NCBI RefSeq assembly: GCF_000172555.1
Contig: NZ_ABOX02000011.1
Location: 1 to 64,000, forward strand
DNA from: Pedosphaera parvula Ellin514
Lineage (GTDB): Bacteria > Verrucomicrobiota > Verrucomicrobiia > Limisphaerales > Pedosphaeraceae
Length of the DNA stretch: 64,000 nucleotides
Direction: 5' to 3'
Each line of letters begins with the position of its first letter. Position 1 is the stretch's first letter. Position numbers and translations under genes: made by a program. The notes under the pieces were generated by a model. That model saw nothing but the letters and a program-made list of their open reading frames with translations, did no database searches and had not been told where the DNA came from. Below are positions 6,204 to 14,743 of the stretch, one piece after another.

Positions 6204-8828
6204 ATGAACGGCCCCCCCCAAAAGCAGGAGCAAGACGTTGAGCAGAGGATTGCCGAGCTCGTCGCCAAAATGCGCGAGACACAACAGGAGTTACAATCAC
6301 TTACCGGTAGGCAGTCACTCGCCGTCGACGTCCTGCAAAACGAGGATCAGCAGCGAGAAGCAGAAGCAGCGCGGGAAAAATTGGGATGGAACGCAACTCT
6401 GCAGCGCATCGCTGGCAAGGCCGCACGCCTGGGTGGATGGGCGATCGAACTACCCGAATACAAACTCACCTGGTCGGATGAAACCTGCGTCATCCACGAC
6501 TTGCCGCCCGGGTACCAGCCAACTTTTGAAGAGGGTGTCAGCATGTTTCCTGTCGAGTATCGGGACGAAGTCATCCGGCTTGTCAAAAATTGTGCACAGG
6601 AAGGCACGCCTTACGATTTCGAGGTTCCAAAAATGACCGCCAAGGGGCGGCGAATCTGGGTACGTTCCATGGGCGAAGCCGTACGTGATGCTGAGGGAAA
6701 AATTATCCGTCTGCAGGGAGCGTTTCAGGATATCACCGAGCGCAAACAGGCCGAGCTGGATTTGTGCAAGTCAAACCGGGCATTGCGGATGCTCAGTGCC
6801 TGCAGCGAAGCCCTCACCCGGATCTCTGATGAAAAGCAGCTACTCGCAGAAGTTTGCCGTCTGGCAGTGGAAATCGGAGGCTACCGCATGGCTTGGGTGG
6901 GCTATGCTCAAGATGATGAGTCTCGCTCCATCATCCCGATAACTCATGCGGGCGAGGAGCAAGGCTATTTGAGTGGGATTAAGACCAGTTGGTCCGAAGA
7001 TAATATAACTGGCCGGGGACCCGCCGGACAGACCATTCGCAGCCGACAGGCCGTGGTCTATGAGGATATCACCAGTCATTCTGACTTTCTTCACTGGCGG
7101 GAAAACGCTCAAGCGTGCGGCTTTCGTGGCGTCATTTTTCTGCCCTTGCGCGATGAACACCGCGCGTTCGGTTTGCTCGGGCTTTATGCCGGCCAGGTTA
7201 CCCAACCCGGGCGGGACGAGCTCAAACTGTTGCAGGAACTGGCCGATGATTTGGCTTTTGGCATCAACAGTCTGCGCGCGCGCGCAGAACACCGCATCGC
7301 CGAGCAAAAAATGGCACAGCAGGCGGCATTGCTTGATAAAGCCAGAGATGCAATTTTCGTCCGCGACCTCGCAAATCTGGTCTTGTTCTGGAATAAGGGC
7401 GCCGAGCGCGTTTATGGCTGGAACGCAGTTGAGGTACTCGGCCGCTCAACCAGCGAGTTTTTGTCTACCGACCAGCGCACTTTTTTGCCAGCCGTCCAGG
7501 CGTTGCTGCAAAAAGGCGAATGGGCTGGCGAACTTCAGAAGAAAACCAAAGCCGGTCATGTCATCACTGTGGACTGCCGTTGGACACTGGTGCGCGATGA
7601 GCGCCAGGAACCCAATTCAGTCCTCTGCATCGAAACGGACATTACCGAGAGGAAGCAACTGGAAGCCAACTTCCTCCGCGCTCAGCGTATGGAAAGCATC
7701 GGCACCCTGGCCGGTGGCATCGCGCACGATCTCAACAATGTGTTCGCGCCGATCCTGATGTCTGTCGCCCTTCTCCGGATGAATATGCCGGACGAGGAGT
7801 CAAAAGATTTGCTCCATACCTTGCAAACCAGCGCGCAGCGGGGAGCCGAGCTGGTGAAGCAAGTGCTTTCCTTCGCCCGCGGCGTCGAAGGCGAGCGCAT
7901 CGAAGTCAATCCCGTCCATCTCATGCGTGAAATCTTGAACGTGGTGCGGGACACTTTCCCCAAATCCATCGTGTTTAATTTTTTGGATAAACAGGATCTC
8001 TGGAACGTGACGGGTGACCCCACCCAGCTGCATCAGGTTTTCCTGAATTTATGTGTCAATGCCCGTGATGCCATGCCCAATGGCGGCGATCTAACCCTAA
8101 AGTTGGAGAACGTTGTGCTGGACGCAACTTACGCCACAACGAACCCCGACTCCCGTCCCGGTGCCTATGTGGTCGTGCAAGTTGCAGACACAGGTGCCGG
8201 CATCCCTCCGGAGATTCGGGATAAAATCTTTGAGCCATTCTTCACCACGAAGGAATTCGGCAAGGGCACCGGCCTCGGCCTCTCCACCACCCTGGCGATT
8301 GTGAAAAGCCACGGCGGCTTCATCAAAGTTTGCAGCGAAGTTGGCCAAGGCACAAATTTCGAGGTCTATCTGCCCGCCAACACCACGGAGGCGGCGGCAC
8401 ATCAAGCCGCCGTTGAACCGACCAGGCTGCCGCTCGGCAATGGGGAGCTGATTCTGGTGGTAGACGATGAGGAAGGCCTTCGCAAAATTGCCCGGCGCAC
8501 GCTGGAGCGTTTCGGTTACCGCGTCCTGCTGGCCGCCCATGGTGCGGAGGCCGTCGCCCTGTACGTCCAACATTCACAGGAAATCGCAGTTGTTCTAACC
8601 GACATGGCGATGCCAATCATGGATGGTCCCGCGCTGATCCTTGCTCTTAAGTCGCTGAATCCCCAGGCCCGCATCATCGGCTCCAGCGGCCTCACCTCCG
8701 CTGACGGCTTGGCCAAGGCGGTTGGTGCGGGCGTCAGCCATTTCGTGCCCAAACCTTATACCGCCGAACTCATGCTCAAGACTCTGCATGAGGCGTTGAA
8801 CGAACGACCAGGCGGTAAAAAGAAATAG
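6204..8828 (+). CDS. PAS-GAF-PAS hybrid sensor histidine kinase with receiver domain
   Basis: About 874 residues, cytoplasmic (no membrane segment). Order: an N-terminal coiled coil (~10-70); a PAS/PAC unit ending in GAFQDITERKQAE (~75-185); a GAF domain (~190-360, with GGYRMAWVGYA); a second PAS/PAC (~370-490, ending IETDITERKQ); a HisKA box with the phospho-accepting His508 in AGGIAHDLNN; an ATPase domain with N, G1 (DTGAGIP) and G2 (GTGLGLS) boxes (~600-730); and a receiver with acidic pair 754-755, phospho-acceptor Asp800 in LTDMAMP and the conserved KPY lysine. The kinase core can therefore pass phosphate to its own receiver. There is no DNA-binding output, so it needs a separate phosphotransfer partner or acts by protein contact. 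No regulator gene is adjacent. The signal is unknown; the PAS and GAF domains would sense a small ligand, redox state or light. The start ATG at 6204 has no strong ribosome site. Confidence 0.93.
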   Translation: MNGPPQKQEQDVEQRIAELVAKMRETQQELQSLTGRQSLAVDVLQNEDQQREAEAAREKLGWNATLQRIAGKAARLGGWAIELPEYKLTWSDETCVIHDLPPGYQPTFEEGVSMFPVEYRDEVIRLVKNCAQEGTPYDFEVPKMTAKGRRIWVRSMGEAVRDAEGKIIRLQGAFQDITERKQAELDLCKSNRALRMLSACSEALTRISDEKQLLAEVCRLAVEIGGYRMAWVGYAQDDESRSIIPITHAGEEQGYLSGIKTSWSEDNITGRGPAGQTIRSRQAVVYEDITSHSDFLHWRENAQACGFRGVIFLPLRDEHRAFGLLGLYAGQVTQPGRDELKLLQELADDLAFGINSLRARAEHRIAEQKMAQQAALLDKARDAIFVRDLANLVLFWNKGAERVYGWNAVEVLGRSTSEFLSTDQRTFLPAVQALLQKGEWAGELQKKTKAGHVITVDCRWTLVRDERQEPNSVLCIETDITERKQLEANFLRAQRMESIGTLAGGIAHDLNNVFAPILMSVALLRMNMPDEESKDLLHTLQTSAQRGAELVKQVLSFARGVEGERIEVNPVHLMREILNVVRDTFPKSIVFNFLDKQDLWNVTGDPTQLHQVFLNLCVNARDAMPNGGDLTLKLENVVLDATYATTNPDSRPGAYVVVQVADTGAGIPPEIRDKIFEPFFTTKEFGKGTGLGLSTTLAIVKSHGGFIKVCSEVGQGTNFEVYLPANTTEAAAHQAAVEPTRLPLGNGELILVVDDEEGLRKIARRTLERFGYRVLLAAHGAEAVALYVQHSQEIAVVLTDMAMPIMDGPALILALKSLNPQARIIGSSGLTSADGLAKAVGAGVSHFVPKPYTAELMLKTLHEALNERPGGKKK

Positions 8829-9068
8829 GATTTTTTAATGGGGCCATCGAACGGGTTGAAATTGCGCACCTAAGCCGGATCAAAGCATTATGAGGATTTG
8901 TCGGCAAAGCCCTCGCTCCGCCAGCCTTCACACAATCGCCCGGCCCAGCCCGATGCCCGTTGCTCCAGCCGGTACATCAGCTCCAACAAATCCATGACGC
9001 AACTCTGTCTTGCTTGTAGGATGTACCGACGCGTCTGATATTTTTAAAAATTTCATTGGCAATCGCTC
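8829..9068. other. gap, no confident gene
   Basis: No promoter, terminator or gene could be called. On the minus strand a reading ending at 8928 contains GADVPAGATGIGLGRAIV and is protein-like, but it is short, has no clear start and matches nothing I can name. Confidence 0.3.
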
Positions 9069-11282
9069 ATGAGCAAGTCGCGAAATTTCGCAAACAGCCT
9101 GATCGAAAAGATCACTCTACGCCCCGACGTAAGCCGGGCTCTGCGCTCGACCGTGGCGTTTACGATTCCGCTGATCGTTTGTCACTGGCTCGGTCGGCCC
9201 CAGGAGGCCGTCTTCATGGCCATGGTCGCGCAAAATCTATCGCTCCAGGATTTGCGCGGAGCTTATCCCGTCCGTTTTAGCATTCTGGCCGTGATGGCCC
9301 TTGTGGCCGCCGGTTCGACCCTGCTGGGCGTCCTGACCGCGAACAGCACCCTTTCCGCCACCTTGGCGATGGGAGCCATTGCCCTGCTCGGTGGTTGCTG
9401 GCGGCATCTGAGCGCTGATTACGGCCCCAGTGCCGCAATCTTTTCCACCCTCATGTTCCTGCTCGGTCTTTCCCAGCCCGGTGGCTGGCCTGTCGGTATT
9501 CATCTGCTCGGATTGGTGGCCCTCGGCGCTGCAATCGCCACGGTGATGCAGGTTGGTTTCTGGCTCTTCCGCCCACAACATCCCTCACGTTACGCCGTTG
9601 CAGAAACCTGGGTGGCCTTGTCCGATCTGATTGCCAGCATGCAACCCAGTGCAAAAACCAACGATCCTCTTCGCAACGAGCCCTTCGCCGCCCGCGAGCG
9701 GGAACTCAGGGTTTCTTTGGATCGCACGTTCCTGATTCTCGGTGCTGCGGAAAAACATCTTCAATCACCGCTCCTTAAGCATCTGGAGGCAATGCGGCGC
9801 GAGGTCGTGCATTTCGCGATGCGCATTCTAGCCCTCAACACCTCGCTCGAACCGATCATCAACCGACCGGACTTCGCACGAACCCTTCCCGTTCTAGACT
9901 CCGTTTTGAAGACTCTCAGCGAAACCACACGCTCAGTAGCTGTTACTCTCATTGTATATCGTCAGGAAAATTTCGCCGCCAGTCGGGTGCGCTTGCGGCG
10001 TTGTCAGCATCTCATCCGGGTACTCGATGAACAAATCGCGGCGATTTCGACAGACAGTGACATCAGCCAACTGCGCGTCAGCCTGGAGCAGATCGCCCGG
10101 GTTCTCCCCCGCGTTAGTGCTGCTCTGGGTGAAACCGTTGACCACAGCCCCGCGCGCCTGCGCTTTCCTTCAGCACTGCCCGAATTGAGCTCCCGCTCGA
10201 TTCACTCCCTGGCAGGCTGGATCAATCCAGCGACGCAACTGGACCCCGTGTTGTTGCGCCATTCCGCCCGCATGGCCGTGCTGACCATGTTTGCTGTGGC
10301 ACTCTACAAGGGATTTGCCATCCATCGCGGCTATTGGATTGCCTTTACGATTATGGTCGTGCTCCAGCCCGATTACGGTTCAACCCGCCAGCGTGCCGGG
10401 GCGCGCATAGGCGGCACAGTCACTGGCGTTATTCTGGCCAGCTTGCTGTTCTGGATCCAACTGCCGCTTTTCCTGCTCGATGGGATGGCAGCCTTGATGT
10501 CCTTCGGATTCGCTTACTTTTTAAGGCGCAAATACTGGGTCGCAATCTTCTTTGTCACCATAATGATTGTCATCCTCACCGATACCACGGGACCGGTTCA
10601 TGCCGATTTCACCATCGCCCGACTCCTCTCCACCTTGCTCGGTGGCGCTCTCGCCTTGGTAGCTGCCCTGCTCTTCTGGCCAGATTGGGAGCGGGAAAAG
10701 TTTCCAGCCCTGCTGGCTGCGGCAGTCCGCGCCAACCGCAACTATATTGATGCCATGTCCGTCTGGTTGGGTGTGGCTGAGTCTACAAAGACCACTCCGC
10801 TAATGGCCAAACGACGGGCGGAAAATGCCAACCGCTTTGCCGCCGCCTCACTGGAACGGCTCCTGGGCGAGCCTGCCCGTCTCAATGAAAACCGGGAACG
10901 CGCCGCAGCGCTGGCCACCTACAACCAGCGGGTGACCCGCACACTCACCACCCTTGCGGTCCATCTGGAGGACGGCGCCAGAAGCAATGCTCCGGGCATC
11001 TCGGAAATCATTCGGCAGATCAACAACACGTTGGAAAGTCTGGCGCATGCCATCGAGAGTGGTCTCCAGGACTCTGCAATCGCTGAATTGACCTCGAACC
11101 TGCGGCAATTGGAATCAGTCGTTGCCAACGCCAACGTGGATGCTTCCAAAGAACTTGGCCTCACACCATCCCCCGAAAAGCTGATTTGGACTCAAATCGC
11201 TAAAACAGTTGCTGAGATTCAGGCCATGGTGCTGGCACTGGACATGCCCAACCACCAACAACTCGCGTCACTCGCTATTTAA
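9069..11282 (+). CDS. FUSC-family membrane protein (aromatic acid exporter type)
   Basis: About 737 residues in the layout of the YccS/AaeB group. There are two membrane blocks of about five to six helices each (residues ~25-175 and ~395-545), and each is followed by a long helical cytoplasmic region (~180-380 and ~550-735). The second block carries the family's best-conserved stretch, with YWIAFTIMVVLQPDYGST followed by R...R..GT..G (~425-465). The family is associated with proton-driven efflux of aromatic carboxylic acids or other stress metabolites; the substrate here is unknown. No membrane-fusion partner (AaeA-type) is next to it, so export to the periplasm alone is possible. The ATG at 9069 is preceded by no clear ribosome site. 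It follows the sensor kinase by 240 bases, and co-regulation is not shown. Confidence 0.88.
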   Translation: MSKSRNFANSLIEKITLRPDVSRALRSTVAFTIPLIVCHWLGRPQEAVFMAMVAQNLSLQDLRGAYPVRFSILAVMALVAAGSTLLGVLTANSTLSATLAMGAIALLGGCWRHLSADYGPSAAIFSTLMFLLGLSQPGGWPVGIHLLGLVALGAAIATVMQVGFWLFRPQHPSRYAVAETWVALSDLIASMQPSAKTNDPLRNEPFAARERELRVSLDRTFLILGAAEKHLQSPLLKHLEAMRREVVHFAMRILALNTSLEPIINRPDFARTLPVLDSVLKTLSETTRSVAVTLIVYRQENFAASRVRLRRCQHLIRVLDEQIAAISTDSDISQLRVSLEQIARVLPRVSAALGETVDHSPARLRFPSALPELSSRSIHSLAGWINPATQLDPVLLRHSARMAVLTMFAVALYKGFAIHRGYWIAFTIMVVLQPDYGSTRQRAGARIGGTVTGVILASLLFWIQLPLFLLDGMAALMSFGFAYFLRRKYWVAIFFVTIMIVILTDTTGPVHADFTIARLLSTLLGGALALVAALLFWPDWEREKFPALLAAAVRANRNYIDAMSVWLGVAESTKTTPLMAKRRAENANRFAAASLERLLGEPARLNENRERAAALATYNQRVTRTLTTLAVHLEDGARSNAPGISEIIRQINNTLESLAHAIESGLQDSAIAELTSNLRQLESVVANANVDASKELGLTPSPEKLIWTQIAKTVAEIQAMVLALDMPNHQQLASLAI

Positions 11283-11486
11283 AATGAACGACGCGGTAAT
11301 AGCCCGGCCCTTGATGTCCGTCAACATGAATGAAAAGGTCTTGTCCTGTTTGACACTTTCGGGCATTCATATTCCGCACTCACTATAGTCAGATGGCCAT
11401 TAATTTACGCTCCTTGAGCGCAGCGCCTTCGGACGCGGATGAGCAGGTATGGATGAACAAGAAACGAATATTTTGAAAGGACACTC

Positions 11487-12530
11487 ATGAGCCAAAATCT
11501 TTTTCCAAAATTGCACAACGCCATGTGGCCCGGTCTCGTCGGCAAAGGCAGCCCCGGTGCTGAACCTTCCATCGATCTCGATACCATGCTTGACCTCACC
11601 GCCAAGGCCGAAGTCAACGGTGTCAAATTCGATGGCGTCGATCTCTTCCTCTTCGATCCCCACGTCAGCATTGATTCCAGCGATGACGATCTGAAAAAAC
11701 TCGCCGACAAAATTCGCAAAAAGGGTTTCGTGGTCGGTTCTGTCGTCGCACCAGTTTGGCCTCCCACCGGCGGTGGTTCAGCCATGGGCGGTGATGAAGA
11801 CCGTAAGAAATTTGTCGACCAGGTCAAGAAGGCTTGCCGCATCGCCAAAAAATTGCGTGATCTCGATATTCGTCCCTACGGCGTCGTTCGCATCGACTCC
11901 GCAGCCGGCGTCACCGATTGGGAAAAAGATCCCAAAGGCAACACGAAGAAGATCGCAAAAACTTTCAAGGAAGCTGCCAAGGTCGCCAAGGATCATGGCG
12001 AACGTCTCGCGGCCGAAGGCGAAATCTGCTGGGGCGGCATGCACAGTTGGAAATACATGGTTCAACTCCTCGAAGAAGTCGGTCAACCCAAGGTCGTCGG
12101 CTTCCAGGCAGACATGGCCCACACCCTTCTCTACACTCTCGGCTATAACGCCCCTGAACACCGTATTGTCCCCACTAAGTATCACTGGGAACCGGATCAA
12201 TTCCATACGGCGATGAAGAAAATGACGAAGGCACTGCGCCCATGGACCATGGACTTCCACGTCGCTCAAAATGACGCCACGGTAAAAGGTTCTGGCTCAC
12301 ACGACAAAACCGGCCGCCACTGCCTTGCCACTGACCCCAACGGCAAATTAAACATTGCCCGCGATGCCGGCTACTGGATGCGCGACGATGCCGGCAAGGT
12401 CACCAAAAAGTTCAAGCACATCTGTTGGGACGGTTGCATGTTTCCCAATGAAGTCATGCATAAACAGGAAACCTGGAACAATATCCTGGCCTCCATGATT
12501 CAAGTCCGCGAAAACCACGGCTGGGCCTGA
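11487..12530 (+). CDS. sugar phosphate isomerase/epimerase-like TIM-barrel protein
   Basis: About 347 residues. The ATG at 11487 follows an AAAGGA ribosome site by about six bases. The chain shows the pattern of the AP-endonuclease-2/xylose-isomerase-like barrel: an early [11 protein letters not shown] strand, [29 protein letters not shown] (Glu and His as metal ligands), [11 protein letters not shown] (Asp-x-x-His), and MDFHVAQND (His/Asp near the end). These are the expected divalent-metal ligands of sugar isomerases or epimerases. Its neighbour at 13004 is a Gfo/Idh/MocA oxidoreductase, and such pairs are typical of catabolic pathways for inositol-like or unusual sugars. The actual substrate cannot be read from sequence. 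It is soluble with no signal peptide. Confidence 0.85.
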   Translation: MSQNLFPKLHNAMWPGLVGKGSPGAEPSIDLDTMLDLTAKAEVNGVKFDGVDLFLFDPHVSIDSSDDDLKKLADKIRKKGFVVGSVVAPVWPPTGGGSAMGGDEDRKKFVDQVKKACRIAKKLRDLDIRPYGVVRIDSAAGVTDWEKDPKGNTKKIAKTFKEAAKVAKDHGERLAAEGEICWGGMHSWKYMVQLLEEVGQPKVVGFQADMAHTLLYTLGYNAPEHRIVPTKYHWEPDQFHTAMKKMTKALRPWTMDFHVAQNDATVKGSGSHDKTGRHCLATDPNGKLNIARDAGYWMRDDAGKVTKKFKHICWDGCMFPNEVMHKQETWNNILASMIQVRENHGWA

Positions 12531-12543
12531 AGCCTCTGCCTTG

Positions 12544-12571
12544 CCACAAAAAGCACAAAAAAGCACAAAAA
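12544..12571. repeat. left inverted repeat flanking the GxxExxY gene
   Basis: The stretch has the pattern ccac, A-run, gcac, A-run, gcac, A-run. Its reverse complement aligns with 12965-12990 on the far side of the GxxExxY gene with only a few mismatches, both ending in gtgg at the outer edge. The right end of this arm sits three bases before the gene's ATG. Confidence 0.6.
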
Positions 12572-12574
12572 GTT

Positions 12575-12964
12575 ATGAGTGACATCATGCGTCTGTGCGA
12601 TGTGATAAGAGAAACGGGATATGCGATTCATCGTTATCACCGTAACGGCCACGTGGAAAAGATTTACGAGAACGCCTTGGTAAACCGCCTGCGGAAGCAA
12701 GGCCTCGAGGTGCAACAGCAACATCCATTACAAGTATTTGATGAAGATGGAGCCTTGTTGGGCAACTTTTCCGCAGATCTCCTTGTGGAAAACCAGTTAA
12801 TCGTAGAATTGAAAGCAGTCCGCGCCGTCGTAGATGAACATGTGGCACAGTTATTGGGATACCTTCGTGCATCAAGAATCGAACACGGCTTGCTAATCAA
12901 CTTCGGAGCAGGAAAATTCCAGATCAAAAAATACATCATCAACGACGTAATAGAAAAATTTTAA
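12575..12964 (+). CDS. GxxExxY family protein
   Basis: About 129 residues. The defining motif is seen as GHVEKIYENAL (G-x-x-E-x-x-Y, residues ~25-33). It is followed by the family's typical run: LRKQGLEVQQQ, then the strand ADLLVENQLIVELKAV with a Glu-x-Lys pair, QLLGYLRAS, and LLINFGAGKFQIKKYI. The D...E.K spacing (ADLLVENQLIVELK) resembles the PD-(D/E)XK nuclease core, and a nuclease-like fold has been suggested for this family; no activity can be claimed here. Such genes occur sporadically and often in several copies per genome. This one sits between two sugar-metabolism genes to which it has no obvious relation, and is framed tightly by inverted repeats (12544-12571, 12965-12990), which suggests insertion as a cassette. 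Confidence 0.88.
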   Translation: MSDIMRLCDVIRETGYAIHRYHRNGHVEKIYENALVNRLRKQGLEVQQQHPLQVFDEDGALLGNFSADLLVENQLIVELKAVRAVVDEHVAQLLGYLRASRIEHGLLINFGAGKFQIKKYIINDVIEKF

Positions 12965-12990
12965 TTTGTGCCTTTTGTGCCTTTTCGTGG
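12965..12990. repeat. right inverted repeat flanking the GxxExxY gene
   Basis: It reads tttgtgcc-ttttgtgcc-ttttcgtgg, i.e. the reverse complement of 12544-12571 apart from a few changes. It begins directly after the GxxExxY stop codon and ends 13 bases before the next ATG. Confidence 0.6.
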
Positions 12991-13003
12991 CCATTTTTAA
13001 TTT

Positions 13004-14146
13004 ATGAAACCATTAAATGTAGGTCTTATCGGTTACGGCTTTATGGGCCGTACGCACTCCAATGCCTTCCGCAAGGTCAATAATTTCTTCGACCTGGAAT
13101 ATCAACCCGTCCTTAAGGCCATCTGCGCGCGTGACGGCGAAAAAGCCACTGCTTTCGCGAAGAAGTGGGGTTACGAATCTGTCGAAACCGATTGGCGCAA
13201 ACTTATCGCCCGCGATGACATCGATCTCATCGATATTGCCACACCGAATAACACCCACGCCGAAATCGCCATGGCTGCTGCCAAAGCTGGCAAAATGATC
13301 CTCTGCGAGAAGCCGCTTTCCATGAATGGCCCCGAAGGCGAAAAGATGGTGGCTGCGATCAAAAAAGCCGGCGTGCCAAACATGGTTTGGTATAACTATC
13401 GCCGCGTCCCTGCCGTAACCCTCGCCAAACAACTCATCGATGAAGGAAAGCTCGGTCGCATCTTCCATTACCGCGCCAAGTTCCTCCAGGACTGGACCAT
13501 CTCCAAAGACCTCCCTCAAGGCGGCGCCGGGCTCTGGCGTCTGGATGTCAAAGCCGCTGGCAGCGGTGTGACGGGCGATCTTCTGGCACACTGCATCGAC
13601 ACCGCCATCTGGCTCAACGGCAGCATCAACACTGTGACCGCGATGACGGAAACCTTCATCAAGGAACGCAAGCATACGCTTACCGGCAAGGTTCAAAAAG
13701 TTGGCATCGATGACGCCTGCGCATTCCTGGCCCGCTTCAACAACGGCTCGCTCGCCACGTTCGAATCGACTCGTTACGCCCGCGGTCACAAGGCGCTCTA
13801 CACCTTCGAAATTAACGGTGAAAACGCCTCTATCGCCTGGGATCTCCACGATCTGCATCGCCTGCAATATTTTGATCACCGCGACGAAGGCCGTACTCGC
13901 GGCTGGCGTTCCATCCATGTGACCGATCCCGACCAGCCCTACATGAAGAACTGGTGGGTGCCCGGCCTCCAAATTGGTTACGAGCATACCTTCATTCATC
14001 AGGTGGCGGATTTCCTGAAGAGCCTGGAATCCACCAAGAGCGCCCATCCCGATTTCCGCGACGCCCTGGAAACCCAATACGTTTGCGACGCCGTTCTGAA
14101 GTCCGCCAAAACCGGCAAATGGGAAAAAGTGCCTAAACTGAAGTAA
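13004..14146 (+). CDS. Gfo/Idh/MocA family oxidoreductase
   Basis: About 380 residues, cytoplasmic. The N-terminal Rossmann fold begins [16 protein letters not shown] (dinucleotide-binding GxGxxG). It is followed by the family's CEKPLSMN motif (~residues 103-110), whose Lys is the usual catalytic/cofactor-contact residue. The C-terminal alpha/beta domain contains [14 protein letters not shown], with the Asp/His pair expected for substrate and proton transfer. Family members oxidise sugars or inositols with NAD(P). Together with the TIM-barrel isomerase 470 bases upstream it probably acts on an uncommon sugar. The original pair may have been adjacent before the GxxExxY cassette came between them (inference). 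It is followed by a strong hairpin. Confidence 0.93.
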   Translation: MKPLNVGLIGYGFMGRTHSNAFRKVNNFFDLEYQPVLKAICARDGEKATAFAKKWGYESVETDWRKLIARDDIDLIDIATPNNTHAEIAMAAAKAGKMILCEKPLSMNGPEGEKMVAAIKKAGVPNMVWYNYRRVPAVTLAKQLIDEGKLGRIFHYRAKFLQDWTISKDLPQGGAGLWRLDVKAAGSGVTGDLLAHCIDTAIWLNGSINTVTAMTETFIKERKHTLTGKVQKVGIDDACAFLARFNNGSLATFESTRYARGHKALYTFEINGENASIAWDLHDLHRLQYFDHRDEGRTRGWRSIHVTDPDQPYMKNWWVPGLQIGYEHTFIHQVADFLKSLESTKSAHPDFRDALETQYVCDAVLKSAKTGKWEKVPKLK

Positions 14147-14156
14147 ATGAGGTTCG

Positions 14157-14189
14157 AATACCGAAGTTTCCCCCTGAAACTACGGTATT
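14157..14189 (+). terminator. hairpin after the oxidoreductase gene
   Basis: AATACCG pairs with CGGTATT and AGTTTC with GAAACT, separated by a single A-A mismatch, loop CCCCT. That gives 13 pairs in total, starting 11 bases after the stop codon. The following T run is short (ttta), so it is only a probable terminator. Confidence 0.5.
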
Positions 14190-14266
14190 TACCCCGACTG
14201 AATGTTTTTGACGGCGAAACCGTCTTGAATCATAATTGAGTCCGCAATTTAAAGCATATCAATACA

Positions 14267-14689
14267 ATGAAATCTTTAACTCTCAGTGTAGCGATTACCT
14301 CCGTTCTCGCTTTCTCCCTCTTTTCGGCCTCGGCAGCTGAGGAAAAGGCAATGGATGCGAGCAAACTCCCCCCTGCCGCCACCAAGACAGGTGTGAGCTA
14401 CGCCACGGATATCAAACCGCTCCTCGAAAAATCCTGCTTCAAGTGCCACGGCCCAGACAAGCAGAAATCCAAACTCCGCCTCGACAGCATCGAAGCTGCC
14501 ATCAAAGGTGGCGAAAATGGCCCTGACATCATCGCAGGCAAAAGCGAGAAGAGCCTGCTGGTTTTTTCTGTGGCACACGCCGGCGACGAAGACGACTTCA
14601 TGCCCCCACCCAAGAGCAAGGACACCCCTCAGCTCACCAAGGAGCAGGTCAGCCTCGTCCGGGCCTGGATCGACCAGGGCGCCAAGTAA
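14267..14689 (+). CDS. exported c-type cytochrome, planctomycete PSCyt1 type
   Basis: About 140 residues. It has a signal peptide (MKSLTLSVAITSVLAFSLFS, cleavage near ASA) and then a single haem-binding motif C-F-K-C-H (residues ~57-61) in the context LLEKSCFKCHGP. It continues with KSKLRLDS..AA..GG, FMPPP and a final LV..W...GA helix. This is the layout of the PSCyt1 (planctomycete cytochrome C) domain; the MPP motif supplies the distal Met region. It is usually found fused to large catabolic proteins in Planctomycetes and Verrucomicrobia, whereas here it stands alone as a small periplasmic electron carrier or sensor. Its partner is unknown. It has its own terminator and is transcribed towards the PHP gene. 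Confidence 0.9.
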   Translation: MKSLTLSVAITSVLAFSLFSASAAEEKAMDASKLPPAATKTGVSYATDIKPLLEKSCFKCHGPDKQKSKLRLDSIEAAIKGGENGPDIIAGKSEKSLLVFSVAHAGDEDDFMPPPKSKDTPQLTKEQVSLVRAWIDQGAK

Positions 14690-14711
14690 TCCGAATTTGA
14701 AATTCACGCCA

Positions 14712-14743
14712 ACGCTTCCGATTCACGTCGGAAGCGTTTTTAT
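14712..14743 (+). terminator. factor-independent terminator of the cytochrome gene
   Basis: ACGCTTCCGA (14712-14721) pairs perfectly with TCGGAAGCGT (14728-14737) across a 6-base loop, followed by ttttattt. Its end lies at the stop codon of the converging PHP gene. Confidence 0.85.

Noticed and set aside
5920-6300. Minus-strand frame of 126 codons over the RNA candidate
   Set aside because: It overlaps the hairpins and the start of the kinase gene, and its product is not protein-like.
13013-14077. 354-codon minus-strand frame
   Set aside because: It is antisense to the clear Gfo/Idh/MocA oxidoreductase; it arises from codon bias of that gene.
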